Shown here one piece after another: positions 8,657 through 18,002 of a stretch of 64,000 nucleotides of DNA. Below the pieces are notes generated by a model, which ran no database searches, was not told the DNA's origin, and saw nothing but the letters and a program-made list of their open reading frames with translations. Numbering within the stretch: position 1 is the stretch's first letter; the number at the start of each line of letters is the position of its first letter. Source of the stretch: Umezawaea sp042738955 (GTDB taxonomy: Bacteria > Actinomycetota > Actinomycetes > Mycobacteriales > Pseudonocardiaceae); the NCBI RefSeq assembly GCF_042738955.1, contig NZ_JBHYHC010000020.1, positions 1-64,000 of the forward strand. Direction: 5' to 3'. Made by a program: the position numbers and the translations under genes.

Positions 8657-9658
8657 ATGGCAGCCGTGACCGAGAGCATCACCAAGAACCGCCAGCCGAT
8701 CGCCGTGCTGCGGGCGATGGCCGCACGGGCCTTCGGGGACGAGCGGGTGCCCGAAGGCGACGACTGGGTCGAGGAACTGGGGCACGGGTGGTTCAACGTG
8801 GCCTACCGGATCCGGCTGGCCGACGGCGAGCCGGTGGTGCTCAAGATCGCGCCGCCCGCGTCGGTCGAGGTGATGACCTACGAGCGGGACATGATGCGGA
8901 CCGAGGTGGCCGCGCTGGAGCTCATCCGCGCGCGGACGTCCGTGCCGGTGCCCGCCGTGCTGTTCCACGACGTGAGCCGGGAACTCTGCGACGCGGACTA
9001 CTTCTTCATGGAGTTCGTCCACGGCGACAACCTCGGCATCGTCAAGGACGAACTGGCGCCGGGGGTGTACACGTCCTGCGTCGAGGCGATGGGGGCGGCG
9101 AACCGCGACCTCAACCAGGTCAAGGGCGACCACTTCGGGCCGCTGCTGGGAACGGGTGGCGGGTCGTGGCGGGAGGTGTTCGGCGGGATCCTCGAGGACG
9201 TGCTGCGCGACGGCGAACGGCGTGACGTCGACCTCGGGTGGGACTACGCCGTGGTGCGGTCGGTCATCGCGGAGTACGCGGACTCCCTGGACGAGGTGAC
9301 CGAGCCCGCCTTCGTGGAGTGGGACCTGTGGGACACCAACGTGATGATCCGCGACGGCGTCCTGGTGAGCATCATCGACCACGAACGCGCGCTGTACGGC
9401 GACCCGATCATGGAGGGCGGGTTCGCCGCGTCCGAGCTGGCCGAGTTCCCCGGCGACTCCTCGGACTTCATCCGCGGCTACGGCCAACCGCCCTTCACCG
9501 AGGGGGAACGGCGGCGGCGCAGGCTCTACGGGCTGCACCTGGTGCTGGTCATGGTGATCGAGACCGTCTACCGCGGGCACACCGACCTGTCGCAGTACGA
9601 CTTCGCGCGCGCCGCGCTGGACGGCCTCATGGAGAACACGTTCGGGCGGCGGCGGTGA
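8657..9658 (+). CDS. Aminoglycoside phosphotransferase-family kinase
   Basis: The 333-residue protein has the APH/choline-kinase fold: a nucleotide-binding N-lobe (LGHGWFNVAYRIRL ... VVLKIAPP with the Lys), YFFMEFVHGDNLG hinge, catalytic loop VEWDLWDTNVMIRDG (the usual H-x-D is W-x-D) and metal-binding IIDHERALYGDP. Such kinases phosphorylate antibiotics or metabolites; nothing here proves antibiotic resistance. The ATG at 8657 follows CGGAGGAG. It is followed 7 bases later by the MATE exporter, so the two form an operon. Confidence 0.85.
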   Translation: MAAVTESITKNRQPIAVLRAMAARAFGDERVPEGDDWVEELGHGWFNVAYRIRLADGEPVVLKIAPPASVEVMTYERDMMRTEVAALELIRARTSVPVPAVLFHDVSRELCDADYFFMEFVHGDNLGIVKDELAPGVYTSCVEAMGAANRDLNQVKGDHFGPLLGTGGGSWREVFGGILEDVLRDGERRDVDLGWDYAVVRSVIAEYADSLDEVTEPAFVEWDLWDTNVMIRDGVLVSIIDHERALYGDPIMEGGFAASELAEFPGDSSDFIRGYGQPPFTEGERRRRRLYGLHLVLVMVIETVYRGHTDLSQYDFARAALDGLMENTFGRRR

Positions 9659-9665
9659 CGGCCGG

Positions 9666-11042
9666 TTGAGCGTCGTCGAGACGCTCGGCGGGAGGCCGGT
9701 CGGGCGGCTGCTATGGGGGAACTCGGTCCAGGGGACGATCTCCGTCGCGTTCTACGGCGTCTACGCCCTGACGAACGCCTGGTTCGTCGCGCGCGGCGTC
9801 GGGCCGATCGCGTTCGCCGCCGTCACGCTGGTGTCGCCGGTGATGCTGGTCCTGGGAGCCGTGGCGACGACGGTCGGCGCGGGCGGGGCGTCGCTGGTGT
9901 CGCGCGGCCTCGGCGCGGGCGACCTCCGGCAGGCCGCGCGGGCGACCGGCACCGCGTTCCTGGTGTTCTGGACGGCGGCGATCGTCCTCGGCGCGGCGGG
10001 CGTGTTGCTGCTCGACCCGTTGCTGACGCTGCTGGGCGTCACCGACGAGACCCGCGGCTACGCGCACGACTACGGGCTGATCGTCCTGGCGGGCTCGATC
10101 ACCGCGACCGGCTTCTCCAGCCTCGTGCGGGCCGAGGGCCGGATGCGCTTCTCCACCATGCTGTGGGTCGTCCCGGTCGTCACGCAGATCGTGCTCGACC
10201 CGCTGCTGATCTTCGGGTTCGACCTCGGCGTCCGCGGCGCGGCACTGGGCTCGGTCGGCGGCCAGGCCGTGTCGATGCTGATGAGCCTGTGGTTCTTCTT
10301 CCTCCAACGCGACCGGCCGTACCGCGTCGGGCTCGCCGACCTGCGCCCGCACTGGCCGACGCTGCGCGCGCTGGTCTCCGTGGGAGCGCCGTCGTTCCTC
10401 GGCGGGTTCGGCGCGACGCTGGTCGTGGCGCTGGTCAACAACCTCCTCGTGGCGGTCGGCGGCGCGGTGCTGCTGAGCGCGTACGCGATCTGCGGGCGCG
10501 TCGGCACGTTCGTGCTGATGCCCCAACTCGGGATCTCCCAAGGGATGCAGCCGCTGATCGGCTACGACACCGGACGCGGGGAGACAGGTCGGGCGGACCG
10601 GGCGCGCACGCTCGCGCTGCGCGCCTCGGTCGCCTACGGGACGGTCGCGTGCCTGCTGGTCGTGGTGTTCGCCGAGCCGGTGGCCGCGGCGTTCACCGAC
10701 GACCCCGCCGTGCGGGCCGCGGCCGTGGGCGCTCTGCGGATCATCGCGCTGAGCTACCCGCTGGCGGGCGTGGCGATCCTGGTGTCGGCGTACTTCCAGG
10801 CCGTGGGGCGGCCGGTCCCGTCGTACGCGATCTCGACCGGGGTGATCATCGCGGTGCGGGTGCCGCTGCTGCTGGTGTTCAGCCTGTTCGGCGTCCTCGG
10901 GCTGTGGATCAGCTTCCCGGTGGCGGAACTGGTGGCCGCGGGCGCCGCGCTGGCGATCCTCAGCCTGCTGCGGCGCGCAGAGCCGGGACGCCGTCGCCTT
11001 CTAGGTCGTCGCAGAACGCCGAGCGGCCCGTCATCGCCATGA
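9666..11042 (+). CDS. MATE-family multidrug/drug efflux transporter
   Basis: The 458-residue membrane protein has about twelve hydrophobic helices and the two-fold MATE repeat (GNSVQGTISVAFYGVYALTN ... ; VGAPSFLGGFGATLVVALVNN). Middle motifs such as QLGISQGMQPLIGYDTGRG match the family. It should export cationic drugs using Na+ or H+. A TTG start at 9666 is the only start near the upstream kinase; the site is weak. The 3' 83 bases overlap the convergent mycothiol-type isomerase gene, so its basic C-terminal tail (RRRLLGRRRTPS) is read from that overlap. Confidence 0.85.
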   Translation: MSVVETLGGRPVGRLLWGNSVQGTISVAFYGVYALTNAWFVARGVGPIAFAAVTLVSPVMLVLGAVATTVGAGGASLVSRGLGAGDLRQAARATGTAFLVFWTAAIVLGAAGVLLLDPLLTLLGVTDETRGYAHDYGLIVLAGSITATGFSSLVRAEGRMRFSTMLWVVPVVTQIVLDPLLIFGFDLGVRGAALGSVGGQAVSMLMSLWFFFLQRDRPYRVGLADLRPHWPTLRALVSVGAPSFLGGFGATLVVALVNNLLVAVGGAVLLSAYAICGRVGTFVLMPQLGISQGMQPLIGYDTGRGETGRADRARTLALRASVAYGTVACLLVVVFAEPVAAAFTDDPAVRAAAVGALRIIALSYPLAGVAILVSAYFQAVGRPVPSYAISTGVIIAVRVPLLLVFSLFGVLGLWISFPVAELVAAGAALAILSLLRRAEPGRRRLLGRRRTPSGPSSP

Positions 11043-11586
11043 TCAGCGCCACGGTCTGGCCCGTGACGAGCGGTCCGTCGCCGGTGGTGAACGGGCCGTC
11101 CGTCGCGACGAGCCGCAGGCCGTCGACTCGGCCCTTGGCGCGGACGACCTGGTCGGTGCTCGCGTAGTACTCGGCCAGCCGCGTGATCGTGGCGACCGGG
11201 TAGGTGCGGTGCACGCCCAACGGGCGGCGGACGTCCTCGCCGTGGACGATCGTCTCGCCGAGCAGCGCGAGGACGGGGACGGGCGGTTTGGTGGTGCTCG
11301 TGACGATGCGGCGGAACCGGTCGAGCGTGTCGGCGGGGGAGTCGCCCAGGTGCTCGGCCAGCCGCATGGCCACCATCTTGTCGAAGTCGAACCGGCAGCG
11401 GATCACGCCCGCGAGCCACCGCACGGCGTTGAGGTTCGCCGAGGCGGTGATGTGCGCGAGCACCTCCCGCACTGTGAGGCCCGTGCACAGCGACGGCGTG
11501 GACCACCGCTCGGCGGGCAGGTCGGCGAGGTCGTCGGCGAGCGCCGCGCGTTCGGCGTGGACGAGGGCCCAGAGGTCATCGGTCAT
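10960..11586 (-). CDS. Maleylpyruvate isomerase-family mycothiol-dependent enzyme
   Basis: The 208-residue protein fits the DinB-like/MDMPI family common in actinobacteria: N-terminal helix with LVHAERAALADDLADLP, W...PSLCTGLTVREVLAHITA (metal-binding His region), and HGEDVRRPLG. Members use mycothiol or a bound metal for isomerisation or thiol transfer; the substrate is unknown. It is convergent with the MATE gene (83-base overlap) and is followed by an alpha/beta hydrolase whose start lies beyond it on the same strand. Confidence 0.82.
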   Translation of the reverse strand: MTDDLWALVHAERAALADDLADLPAERWSTPSLCTGLTVREVLAHITASANLNAVRWLAGVIRCRFDFDKMVAMRLAEHLGDSPADTLDRFRRIVTSTTKPPVPVLALLGETIVHGEDVRRPLGVHRTYPVATITRLAEYYASTDQVVRAKGRVDGLRLVATDGPFTTGDGPLVTGQTVALIMAMTGRSAFCDDLEGDGVPALRAAAG

Positions 11587-11616
11587 GGCGGGTAGGACTC
11601 CCTCGGCGGGCCGTCG

Positions 11617-12459
11617 TCATCGGTCGGCGACGGCGTCTCGGATCGCGGCCGCGACCATCGCCATCGTGGCACGGGCGCGCTCGGGGTTCTCGGTGAGGAA
11701 GTAGTGGTCCACGTTCGGGGTCAGGTCGTGCCGCACGGGCACGCCCGCCTCCCGCAGCCGGGCCGCGTAGCGGTCGCCGTCCGGCCGCAGCACGTCCCGT
11801 TCGGCGGTCAGCACGACCGCGGGCGGCAGGCCGGTCAGGTCCGGCGCGAGCACGGGGGAGGCGTAGGCGTCCGCGCGGGTGGCGGGGTCGGGGAAGTAGA
11901 CGCGGCGCACCAGCCGCCGGAGCCCCGCGGAGATCATGCCCGGCCCGTCGTCCAGGTCGCTCGCCATGTCCAGGGCGGGCACCCCGAGCACTTGGAGCAC
12001 GGGGCGGAACGACCCGGCGTCCCGCGCTTGCAGGCACACCGCCGCCGCGAGTCCGCCGCCGGAGGAGAACCCGCCGACCGCGACCCGGTCGAACTCCCCG
12101 GCCGCCCACGCCGCCGCGTCGTGGCACTGGTGCTGCGCCACCGGGTACGCCACGTACGGGCCGGTGCGGAAGTCGATGTTCACCACCGTGAGCCCCGTGG
12201 TAGCGGCCACGTATCGGCACCACCAGTCGTCCATGCCGGGATGGCGCATCAGCCAGGCGCCGCCGTGGAAGTGCACGTACGCGCCCCGCTCCGAGCCCGC
12301 GTAGACGTGCACCGGCACCTTCCCGTGCCGCGTGTCCACCTTGCGCACACGGGGTTTCGGCAGGTCCGACCCGGCGAACCGGAGGTTCTCGCCGTAGCGG
12401 ACCGTCCAGCGCGCGGTGGCGTGCATGAGCGTCGCGTGCAGCCGGTCGTCGAGTCGCAT
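11617..12459 (-). CDS. HSL-type alpha/beta hydrolase (esterase)
   Basis: The 280-residue protein is a hormone-sensitive-lipase-type esterase: oxyanion-hole motif HFHGGAW, nucleophile elbow GGFSSGG, catalytic Asp near LTAERDVLRPDGDRY and His in VDHYFL. It lacks a signal peptide and should act in the cytoplasm on acyl esters. I chose the ATG at 12459; the frame is open to 12540 but no better ribosome site is seen. It is divergent from the small membrane protein at 12570. Confidence 0.82.
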   Translation of the reverse strand: MRLDDRLHATLMHATARWTVRYGENLRFAGSDLPKPRVRKVDTRHGKVPVHVYAGSERGAYVHFHGGAWLMRHPGMDDWWCRYVAATTGLTVVNIDFRTGPYVAYPVAQHQCHDAAAWAAGEFDRVAVGGFSSGGGLAAAVCLQARDAGSFRPVLQVLGVPALDMASDLDDGPGMISAGLRRLVRRVYFPDPATRADAYASPVLAPDLTGLPPAVVLTAERDVLRPDGDRYAARLREAGVPVRHDLTPNVDHYFLTENPERARATMAMVAAAIRDAVADR

Positions 12460-12569
12460 GGAGGATATTCGGGCGGTCCGAGGAATTTGGATCACCCGAA
12501 CAGGTGTTCCCGAGGCCCACTCCGGGTACCACTCCAGCAACGAAGACCGACGACTTGCTGGGAGCGGAC

Positions 12570-12725
12570 ATGCCTTGGGTTCAGCGACACCGACGCCGCA
12601 CGCCGTACAGCTGGTTCCGCACCACCACCGTGCAGGCCCACCACCGCAAAGCGCCGGGCACCAACGCCATCATCGGCCTCGCCATCGCCTTCGCGGTGAT
12701 CCTGCTGCTGATCGTGATCTTCTAG
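12570..12725 (+). CDS. Small basic single-span membrane protein
   Basis: A 51-residue ORF starts at ATG 12570 with GGGAG five bases upstream. The N-terminal half is rich in Arg/His (QRHRRRTPY), and the last 22 residues form one hydrophobic helix (IIGLAIAFAVILLLIVIF). It would be an inner-membrane protein with a basic cytoplasmic tail. I do not recognise a family. It ends 4 bases inside the convergent MFS gene. Confidence 0.6.
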   Translation: MPWVQRHRRRTPYSWFRTTTVQAHHRKAPGTNAIIGLAIAFAVILLLIVIF

Positions 12726-14017
12726 ACCGCCGGGTCACCGCCGCCACGCAGGGCGTAGTAGCCCGCGGCGGCGGTGCCCAGGCAGAGGGCCAGCGCGCTG
12801 AGGCCCAGTGACCAGTGCACGCCCACCGCCGCGCCGAGCAGGCCGACGGTGAAGCCGCTGCCGGCTCGCAGGCCGCCCGAGGACATGCCGTAGAGGCCCA
12901 CGACGCGGCCGCGGTCCGCCGGCGGGGCGAGGAGTTGGACGACGGTCTGACCGATCGACATGGACGCCATGTTGGCCACGCCGCCGACCAGCAGCATCAG
13001 CAGCGCCACCGGGTAGCTCGCGGTGAACGCGAAGAACAGGCTCGTCAAGCCGTAGACGGCGGTGCTGAACACGGCCGCCTTCACGTTCGGCTTGATCCGG
13101 CCGGTGGCCTCCAACAGGATGCCGCCGATCACGCCGCCCGCGCCGTTGGCGAACAGCAGCACCCCGTACGTGAGGCCCGCGCCGCTGGTGCCCAGGTCGT
13201 GGGCGAAGATCGGCATCGACGACTGCAGCGACGCCCCGACGAAGAACGAACCCAGGCCCGCCAGCACGATCATGCTGACCAGGGTGCGGTTCGAGCGCAC
13301 GTCGCGGAGCACGCGCAGCGAGTCCACGACACCCAGCCGGGCGCGGGGGACGCCGTCGTTGCGGGTGTGGCCGGTGAACTTCGTGCGGAACAGGAACAGC
13401 GTGAGCGGCAGGTAGAACACGATGTTCGCGAAGATCCCGGCGGTCGGCCCCAGCAGGAGCAGCAGCGCGGACCCCACCACCGGCCCGAACAGCACGCCGA
13501 GGCTGCGGAACGTGGCGTTCAACCGGACCGCGCTGGGCAGTTCGTCCGGTTCCACGAAGTCGTGCAGCAGCAACTGCTCGCCCGGACCCCACAGCGCGCC
13601 CGCGCACCCGTGCAGCACCAGCAGCACGCACGCGTGCCACACCTGGAGCGTCCCGGTCAGGAACAGCACGCCCCACGCCGCCGACACCAGCATGAACAGC
13701 ACCTGCGCGGCCTGGATGAGCCTGCGGCAGTCGAACCGGTCGGCCAGCGACCCGAAGTAGACCGAGAAGAACAGGAACGGCAGCCAGTGGCTGATCACCT
13801 GGAACCCGCTGAGCGCGGGGGAGTGGAACTTCTCCCACAACACCCAGTAGGTGATCACGTGCTCGATGTTGTCGGCCATCATCGCCAGGCCCGCGCCGAA
13901 CAGGTACGGGCGGCAGTCCTTGTTGCGCAGCGCGGCGAACTTGCGCGGGACGGCGGGCACGACCGGTTCCGGCGGGGCTTCGACGATGTGGGCGGGCACT
14001 CCGCACGCGGCGCACAT
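12722..14017 (-). CDS. MFS transporter (MFS_3/EntS-like)
   Basis: The 431-residue protein has twelve predicted helices and the short A-motif SLADRFDCRRLI. Its layout resembles the MFS_3 (enterobactin/drug exporter) group: an extra N-terminal tail with several Cys (MCAACGVPAHIVEAP), then FGAGLAMMADNIEHVITYW. The ATG at 14017 follows an AGGAG site at slightly long spacing. Likely an exporter; the substrate is unknown. It is divergent from the glyoxalase-like gene. Confidence 0.82.
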   Translation of the reverse strand: MCAACGVPAHIVEAPPEPVVPAVPRKFAALRNKDCRPYLFGAGLAMMADNIEHVITYWVLWEKFHSPALSGFQVISHWLPFLFFSVYFGSLADRFDCRRLIQAAQVLFMLVSAAWGVLFLTGTLQVWHACVLLVLHGCAGALWGPGEQLLLHDFVEPDELPSAVRLNATFRSLGVLFGPVVGSALLLLLGPTAGIFANIVFYLPLTLFLFRTKFTGHTRNDGVPRARLGVVDSLRVLRDVRSNRTLVSMIVLAGLGSFFVGASLQSSMPIFAHDLGTSGAGLTYGVLLFANGAGGVIGGILLEATGRIKPNVKAAVFSTAVYGLTSLFFAFTASYPVALLMLLVGGVANMASMSIGQTVVQLLAPPADRGRVVGLYGMSSGGLRAGSGFTVGLLGAAVGVHWSLGLSALALCLGTAAAGYYALRGGGDPAV

Positions 14018-14169
14018 GGTGGCTGCTCTCCTCGGGTTCGACGGCGATCGGGCAGGGCGGTGCCGAGCCGTCGGTGCCAACCGCGAGCACAACGTGTCCC
14101 CCGATCGCACCATAACAAACCACCAGGTCGGCCCATCCGCGCGCCGGCGGCGTGGGTGATCGTTGGGAC

Positions 14170-15045
14170 ATGACCCACGCCATGGACACCGACCACGTCG
14201 ACCACTCGATCAACGTCACCGGGGAGTACGAGAAGACCTGGGCGCGCTACGAGGAACTCGGGTTCACGCTGAGCCCGGAATCCCGGCACGCGGTGACGGT
14301 CGAGGCGGGCGGCCCGATGGTGCCCAGCTGCACCGCCAACCGCTGCGCCTACTTCGGCGAGTCGTTCATCGAGCTGATCGGCATCGTCGACGCCGCCGCG
14401 CCCGACCCGTGGCACGTCCTGCCGCTGGTCGACCGCTACCAGGGCCTGCACGGCGCCTCGTTCGGCTTCGGCGACTCCGAGCACGCGCTCGTCCGGCTGC
14501 GCTCGGTCGACCTCGCGTCGTCCGGCGTCCTGTCGCTGCAACGCCCGGTCGACACCCCCGACGGCCCGGCCACGGTGCGCGCCCGCAGCGTCCACATCGA
14601 CCGCGCCAAGACCCCCGAGGGCATCCTGCACACCGCCGAACACCTGACCCCGCAGTTCGTCCACCAGCCGAGGTTCCTCGAGCACGCCAACGGAGCCCGC
14701 TACCTGGACTCCGTGCTGCTGGTCGTCGCAGACGACGAACTGCCCGCCTACCGCGACCGGTACACGGCGATGCTCGGCCGCCCGGCCACGACCGACGGTC
14801 CCCGCCAGGTGTTCCAACTCCGCGTGGGCCGCGTGGAGATCATCCCCGCCTCGGCGCTGCCCGAGGTCCTGCCCGGCGAGACCGCCCCCGTGCTGCCGTT
14901 CTGGGCGGCGCAGGGCGTGGTCGTGGAAGACCTGACGATGGCCCGCACCCTGATCGAGGCCAACGGGATCACCACCCACCCGGTGCCGGACGGCTTCTTC
15001 GTCAGCGCGGCCGACGCGTACGGCACGGCCGTGGTGTTCCGCTAA
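14170..15045 (+). CDS. VOC/glyoxalase-like superfamily protein
   Basis: The 291-residue protein starts with MTHAMDTDHVDHSINVT and has two glyoxalase-like halves: FTLSPESRHAVTVEAGG ... IELIGIV, and a later half ending VSAADAYGTAVVFR. It resembles the Glyoxalase_3 (PF13468) group, whose function is mostly unknown. The start is ATG 14170 (14182 is an alternative). A strong hairpin follows the stop codon. Confidence 0.7.
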   Translation: MTHAMDTDHVDHSINVTGEYEKTWARYEELGFTLSPESRHAVTVEAGGPMVPSCTANRCAYFGESFIELIGIVDAAAPDPWHVLPLVDRYQGLHGASFGFGDSEHALVRLRSVDLASSGVLSLQRPVDTPDGPATVRARSVHIDRAKTPEGILHTAEHLTPQFVHQPRFLEHANGARYLDSVLLVVADDELPAYRDRYTAMLGRPATTDGPRQVFQLRVGRVEIIPASALPEVLPGETAPVLPFWAAQGVVVEDLTMARTLIEANGITTHPVPDGFFVSAADAYGTAVVFR

Positions 15046-15052
15046 CGGGGGC

Positions 15053-15086
15053 ACGACCGGGTCGGTCACCTCACCGACCCGGTCGT
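15053..15086. terminator. Bidirectional hairpin between convergent genes
   Basis: ACGACCGGGTCGGT (15053-15066) pairs perfectly with ACCGACCCGGTCGT (15073-15086) around a 6-base loop. It fills the gap between the VOC gene and the GH27 gene, which converge here. Confidence 0.75.
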
Positions 15087-15093
15087 CCTCCGG

Positions 15094-16755
15094 TCAGCTA
15101 CACGTGATCGTCGCGTCCGCCCAGTCCGCGTGGTCGTAGCGGGCGCCGTCCACCGTGGGCAGCACGGCCAGGTGGACGTACTGCTGGCCCGACACGTCCG
15201 CCGTCACGCGTTTGGCCGTGTCGGTGCCGCGGACGACGCCGCTGGTCGCGAGTTGGCGGCCAGGGGCCCACACCTCCATCGTCACGCTGCCGTTGTCGCC
15301 GACCTCGTCGTCCAACCCGACCGTCGCCTGGAAGGTCGTGCAGCGCCCGCCGAGGTAGTAGCGGACCTCGCTGCGGGCGTGCACGCCGATGCCGCGCGGG
15401 TACGTCGTGCCGCCGATGGTCAGCGTGCGGCCGTCACCCGAAGATCGTTCGCCGTTGCTGCGGTCGGTTTCGACCGGGCCCCACGCGCTGGCCGCCAGGC
15501 TCGCGGTCAAGGACGAGACCTGGGTCGTGCCGGACGGCGGGGTGGCGAACGTGCCCGTCCGCGCCACGCGGTAGACCACCGTGCCGTGGGCCGGGACGGA
15601 GGCGGAGATCGTGCCGGACGTGGTGGTGACCGCCTTCGACCAGAGGTCCGTCAGCCGGTAGGAGGTGGCGTTGCCGAGGCTCGCGGCGGCCGCCGTGGTG
15701 CCGATGGTCGCGGTGGAGCCGGTCTCGTTGAACAGCGCCACGGCGACGTCGCCGTTGTCCAGCGGCTTGGTCAGGACGTGCAGACCGTTGGTGCTGCTCA
15801 ACTCCGTCGCCTGCACGCCGAGGCTGTCCTGGTCGAGCGCGATGACGTCGCGGTTGGTGAGGATCGCGTACGTGGCGGCGCTCGCGGACCGCAGGTCCGC
15901 GCCGATGAGCAGCGGGGCGTTCATCATCGACCACAGCGTGAAGTGGCTGCGGTACTCGGTGTCGGTCATGCCGCCGTTGCCGACCTCCAACATGTCCGGG
16001 TCGTTCCACGCGCCGCGCTGCGAGTCCGTCGACCGCTGCACGTTGGACTTGAAGATGTTCAGCATGCTGCCGTAGTTGTCCTCGATGTCACCGGTCGTGC
16101 GCCAGCTGTTCCCGACGCCTTGCGCCCAGTCCCACGGCGAGTTCGAGCCCCACTCGCAGATGGAGAACAGGATCGGCCTGCCGGTGTCGCGCAGGGCGTC
16201 GCGCATCGCGGTGTAGCGCTGCTGCGCGCTCTGGCCGAGGTGGTCGCCGCAGTTGTCGTACTTCAGGTAGTCCACGCCCCACGACGCGAACAGGGCCGCG
16301 TCCTGCCGCTCGTGGCCGATCCCGCCGGGGAAGCCCTGGCTGTCGCAGGTCTTGGTGCCCGCGCTGGTGTACAGCCCGAACTTCAGGCCCTTGCCGTGCA
16401 CGTAGTCGGCGACGGCCTTGATGCCGTTGGGGAACCGCGTCCGGTTCGGCACGAGGTTGCCGCTCCCGTCGCGCGACGACTCGGCCCAGCAGTCGTCGAT
16501 GTTGACGTAGTTGTAGCCGGCGTCCTTGAGGCCGCGGGAGACGAACAGGTCGGCGATGCCGCGGACCATCTGGTCGTTGAACTCCGCGCGGCAGTGCGTG
16601 GAGTTCCAGTTGTTGAAGCCCATGGCGGGGGTCTGGGCCAGGCCGTTCTCCAGTGCCGCGGCGGGCGTCGCGGGGACGACGACCGAGCCGACGACGGTGA
16701 GCAGTCCGAGCAGGGCAGAGCCGAGTGCTGTCCGACGCTTCGTTGCGTGCTTCAT
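15094..16755 (-). CDS. Secreted GH27 alpha-galactosidase with NPCBM domain
   Basis: The 553-residue protein has a Sec-type signal peptide (~1-36, KRR then a hydrophobic core, ATPAAA) and a GH27 barrel: PAMGFNNWNS, YNYVNIDDCW, YLKYDNC with nucleophile Asp ~167, SICEWG, and the acid/base Asp ~223 in TTGDIEDNY. The last ~130 residues form an NPCBM carbohydrate-binding module (YPRGIGVHARSEVRYYLGG ... DHADWADATI). It should hydrolyse alpha-galactosides outside the cell. Start at ATG 16755 with GGGG upstream. It is a single gene bounded by hairpins. Confidence 0.93.
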   Translation of the reverse strand: MKHATKRRTALGSALLGLLTVVGSVVVPATPAAALENGLAQTPAMGFNNWNSTHCRAEFNDQMVRGIADLFVSRGLKDAGYNYVNIDDCWAESSRDGSGNLVPNRTRFPNGIKAVADYVHGKGLKFGLYTSAGTKTCDSQGFPGGIGHERQDAALFASWGVDYLKYDNCGDHLGQSAQQRYTAMRDALRDTGRPILFSICEWGSNSPWDWAQGVGNSWRTTGDIEDNYGSMLNIFKSNVQRSTDSQRGAWNDPDMLEVGNGGMTDTEYRSHFTLWSMMNAPLLIGADLRSASAATYAILTNRDVIALDQDSLGVQATELSSTNGLHVLTKPLDNGDVAVALFNETGSTATIGTTAAAASLGNATSYRLTDLWSKAVTTTSGTISASVPAHGTVVYRVARTGTFATPPSGTTQVSSLTASLAASAWGPVETDRSNGERSSGDGRTLTIGGTTYPRGIGVHARSEVRYYLGGRCTTFQATVGLDDEVGDNGSVTMEVWAPGRQLATSGVVRGTDTAKRVTADVSGQQYVHLAVLPTVDGARYDHADWADATITCS

Positions 16756-16850
16756 ACAGCCCCAATTCTTCGGGATCGAACAAAACTGATCAGAAGGCGG
16801 CGCAGAATCATCGGACCCGAACAAGCAGGGGTGGGTCAAGGGGCATCCGG

Positions 16851-16892
16851 CGGGTTTCCGCCGCCCTGTCGGGACACAGCGGCGGAAACCCG
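16851..16892 (-). terminator. Hairpin terminator after the NAD(P)-binding gene
   Basis: CGGGTTTCCGCCGC (16851-16864) pairs perfectly with GCGGCGGAAACCCG (16879-16892) around a 14-base loop. It begins 5 bases beyond the stop codon of the minus-strand gene at 16897. Confidence 0.7.
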
Positions 16893-16896
16893 GCCG

Positions 16897-17523
16897 TCAC
16901 GCGATGGCGACCAGCGCCCGGTGGTGCTCCGGGTGCTCGACCTCGTCGATCAGCGCCACGGCGAGGTCGGCGTAGGAGAACGCGTCCGCGCCCTCCAGCA
17001 CGGCCACGCCCCCGGACCGGTACGCGCCGGTGCGCTCGGCCTCCGCGTCGAGCACCACGGGCGGCGGCGCGAGCACCACCCAGTCGACCTCGGTCCCACC
17101 GGCGCGCAAGACCTCCAGTTGGGCCGCGTGGCCGAGGGAGAACGCCCGGCCGTCCGCCGGGAAGCCCTCCGTGTCGTGCAGCGGCACGCCCGGCGCGACC
17201 TCCAGCGTCGTGCCGATCCCCACCGCCACCAAACGGCCGACGCCCGCCTCCGCGAGTCCGGCCAGCAGCGCCTTCGCCGCGTCCCCGAAGAAGTCGGGCG
17301 CACCAGCCTGGTAAGCGGCCTGCACCACGGCGTCGTGGCCGCGCGCCACCGCCGCCACGCTCGCCGCGTCCGTCACGTCACCCGCCACCACGGTCCCGCC
17401 GAGCCCCGCGTGCGCGGCGGGATCCCGCACCACCGCCGTCACCTCGTGCCCGCGCGACACCGCTTCCGCGACGGCCCGTCGACCCGCCTTGCCGCCCGCG
17501 CCGAACACCACGATCCTGCTCAC
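16897..17523 (-). CDS. NmrA/SDR-a5-type NAD(P)H-binding protein
   Basis: The 208-residue protein opens with the dinucleotide motif VVFGAGGKAGRRAVAEAVSRGHEVTAVVRDP and continues like atypical SDRs of the NAD(P)H-binding/QOR2 group (VAGDVTDAASVAAVARGHDAVVQAA). Such proteins act as quinone reductases, epimerases or redox sensors. The GTG start at 17523 follows GGGAG. It is divergent from a HxlR regulator at 17631, a pairing typical of redox-responsive HxlR/oxidoreductase loci. Confidence 0.82.
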   Translation of the reverse strand: MSRIVVFGAGGKAGRRAVAEAVSRGHEVTAVVRDPAAHAGLGGTVVAGDVTDAASVAAVARGHDAVVQAAYQAGAPDFFGDAAKALLAGLAEAGVGRLVAVGIGTTLEVAPGVPLHDTEGFPADGRAFSLGHAAQLEVLRAGGTEVDWVVLAPPPVVLDAEAERTGAYRSGGVAVLEGADAFSYADLAVALIDEVEHPEHHRALVAIA

Positions 17524-17630
17524 CCCAGCAGCTCCCGTTCGCCAGGGCCGGTGCTCGCCACCGGCCGCCGGAGCGGACGCTAGAGGGCCGTACCCCAGTT
17601 CCCGCAACGGTAGTGAGTACCCTCGGGGAC

Positions 17631-18002
17631 ATGAGTGAGCCGCTCGACCCGGCGATGTTCGACGACTGCGGCGACGTCCTGGGACCGGTCCGCATCGGCG
17701 ACAAGTGGACCGCGCGGATCCTGGTCTGCCTCAAGGACGGCAGGCGGCGCTTCTCCGAACTCCAGGTCCCGCTGCGGGGGATCACGCCGAAGGTGCTGAC
17801 CGAGTCCCTGCGGGCGGCCGAGCGCGACGGGTTCGTCGAGCGGCACGCCTACCCGGAGATCCCGCCGCGCGTCGAGTACGAGATCACCGACCTCGGGCGG
17901 TCCCTGCTCGGGGTGATGGAGACGACCTGCGCGTGGACGGCCGCGCACCTGACCGAGCTGATCCGAGCGCGGCAGGCGTACCTGGACCGCACGGCCTCCT
18001 AG
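17631..18002 (+). CDS. HxlR-family transcriptional regulator (1)
   Basis: The 123-residue winged-helix protein carries the HxlR core: IGDKWTARILVCLKDGRRRFSEL, ITPKVLTESLRAAERDGFVER, PPRVEYEITDLGRSL. Regulators of this family often sense electrophiles or quinones through Cys; this one has Cys in the first helix region (DDCGD), in LVCL and in TTCAW. In front of it, GGTA-GTGAG-TACC (17609-17621) is a short dyad that could be its operator. Its final 4 bases overlap the convergent HxlR gene. Confidence 0.88.
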   Translation: MSEPLDPAMFDDCGDVLGPVRIGDKWTARILVCLKDGRRRFSELQVPLRGITPKVLTESLRAAERDGFVERHAYPEIPPRVEYEITDLGRSLLGVMETTCAWTAAHLTELIRARQAYLDRTAS

